Below the pieces are notes generated by a model. The model saw only the letters and a list, made by a program, of their open reading frames with translations. It searched no databases and was not told where the DNA came from. A stretch of 5,928 nucleotides of DNA from Piscirickettsiaceae bacterium. Its GTDB lineage: Bacteria; Pseudomonadota; Gammaproteobacteria; Thiomicrospirales; Thiomicrospiraceae. The stretch lies in contig JALUXI010000274.1 in assembly GCA_027019045.1 (NCBI GenBank), forward strand, positions 1-5,928, written 5' to 3'. Position 1 is the stretch's first letter. Each line of letters starts with the position of its first letter. Positions 5,745-5,928 of the stretch are shown one piece after another. The translations under genes were made by a program, and so were the position numbers.

Positions 5745-5779
5745 TAGAAAAAACTTAGCCTTGTTTTAGAAAAAACTTA
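5745..5779. repeat. 13-bp direct repeat in the cytochrome/ycaO divergent promoter region
   Basis: The 13-base sequence TAGAAAAAACTTA occurs exactly at 5745-5757 and 5767-5779, with start points 22 bp apart, about two helical turns. The second copy runs into the -10 box of the rightward promoter and the first lies over the -35 position, so it is well placed for a regulator shared by the two divergent genes. It may also be chance in an AT-rich stretch, though an exact 13-base match makes that less likely. Confidence 0.55.
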
Positions 5780-5783
5780 TAAT
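5778..5783 (+). promoter_or_regulatory. -10 box, probable promoter of the ycaO-like gene
   Basis: A perfect TATAAT stands 63 bases before the ATG at 5847. The hexamer 17 bases upstream is TTAGCC (5755-5760), a weak -35 inside the first direct repeat, which suggests an activator or weak expression. A second TATAAT at 5810-5815 has no usable -35. Confidence 0.5.
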
Positions 5784-5846
5784 GCGTCGCCATAACTTAA
5801 TGAAATTTATATAATTGTTTGCTTATGGTTAACTTGAAGAGGGTAT

Positions 5847-5928
5847 ATGTCTAAACAGATGGAAACAACAGAGTGTACTTACATTAAGGGTAAAGATGAT
5901 AGTTTGGAGCACTCTATTTTTCGAATGC
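5847..5928 (+). CDS. ycaO: YcaO-like protein, N-terminus only
   Basis: Only the first 27 codons are present before the right edge. After a short variable start (MSKQMETTEC), TYIKGKDDSLEHSIFRM aligns with the beginning of E. coli YcaO (TFIPGKDAALEDSIARF), with 9 of 17 residues identical. E. coli YcaO is an ATP-dependent protein of about 580 residues linked to beta-methylthiolation of Asp in ribosomal protein S12 by RimO. The catalytic ATP-binding part lies outside the window. GAGGG at 5839-5843 is only 3 bases before the ATG at 5847; the in-frame ATG at 5859 is better spaced from nothing obvious, so the first ATG is kept. Identity rests on a short stretch and should be treated as probable. Confidence 0.75.
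   Translation, partial: MSKQMETTECTYIKGKDDSLEHSIFRM

Overview
The window looks like a piece of a gammaproteobacterial chromosome with moderate GC. The yoaA-tsaB gene pair, with a 4-base overlap, is arranged as in enterobacteria. The RpmJ, YoaA, TsaB and YcaO products all resemble their gammaproteobacterial relatives. The c-type cytochrome would suit a respiratory lineage such as sulfur-oxidising Thiomicrospira-like bacteria, but that placement is a guess from memory and not from a search.

Left end (1-830): the N-terminal 214 codons of a DUF4102-type tyrosine integrase run leftwards off the window. Upstream of its start are repeats around TTACCGTAA and TAACGGA that look like integrase arm sites, then a rho-independent terminator. 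This is probably one edge of an integrated element whose cargo lies off the left side. The neighbouring core gene is a zinc-independent type ribosomal protein L36 gene (rpmJ, 835-960, minus strand), which has a near-consensus promoter.

Middle (961-3943): between the rpmJ promoter and the yoaA promoter lies a 163-bp imperfect inverted repeat (1062-1224). It can fold into one long rod with an internal bubble, and no gene in the window explains it. After it come yoaA (XPD/DinG-family iron-sulfur helicase) and tsaB (tRNA t6A biosynthesis), translationally coupled.

Right part (3944-5928): a universal stress protein gene is preceded by a perfect DnaA box plus two degenerate boxes. It is followed with zero spacing by a secreted protein of unknown function. 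Five bases further on, and convergent, is a small secreted monohaem cytochrome c. The last divergent intergenic region carries a perfect 13-bp direct repeat spaced 22 bp, then the start of a ycaO-like gene cut by the right edge.

The genes are mostly housekeeping. The least explained items are the 163-bp inverted repeat, the integrase edge next to rpmJ, the DnaA-box leader of the stress gene, and the unknown secreted protein tied to it.
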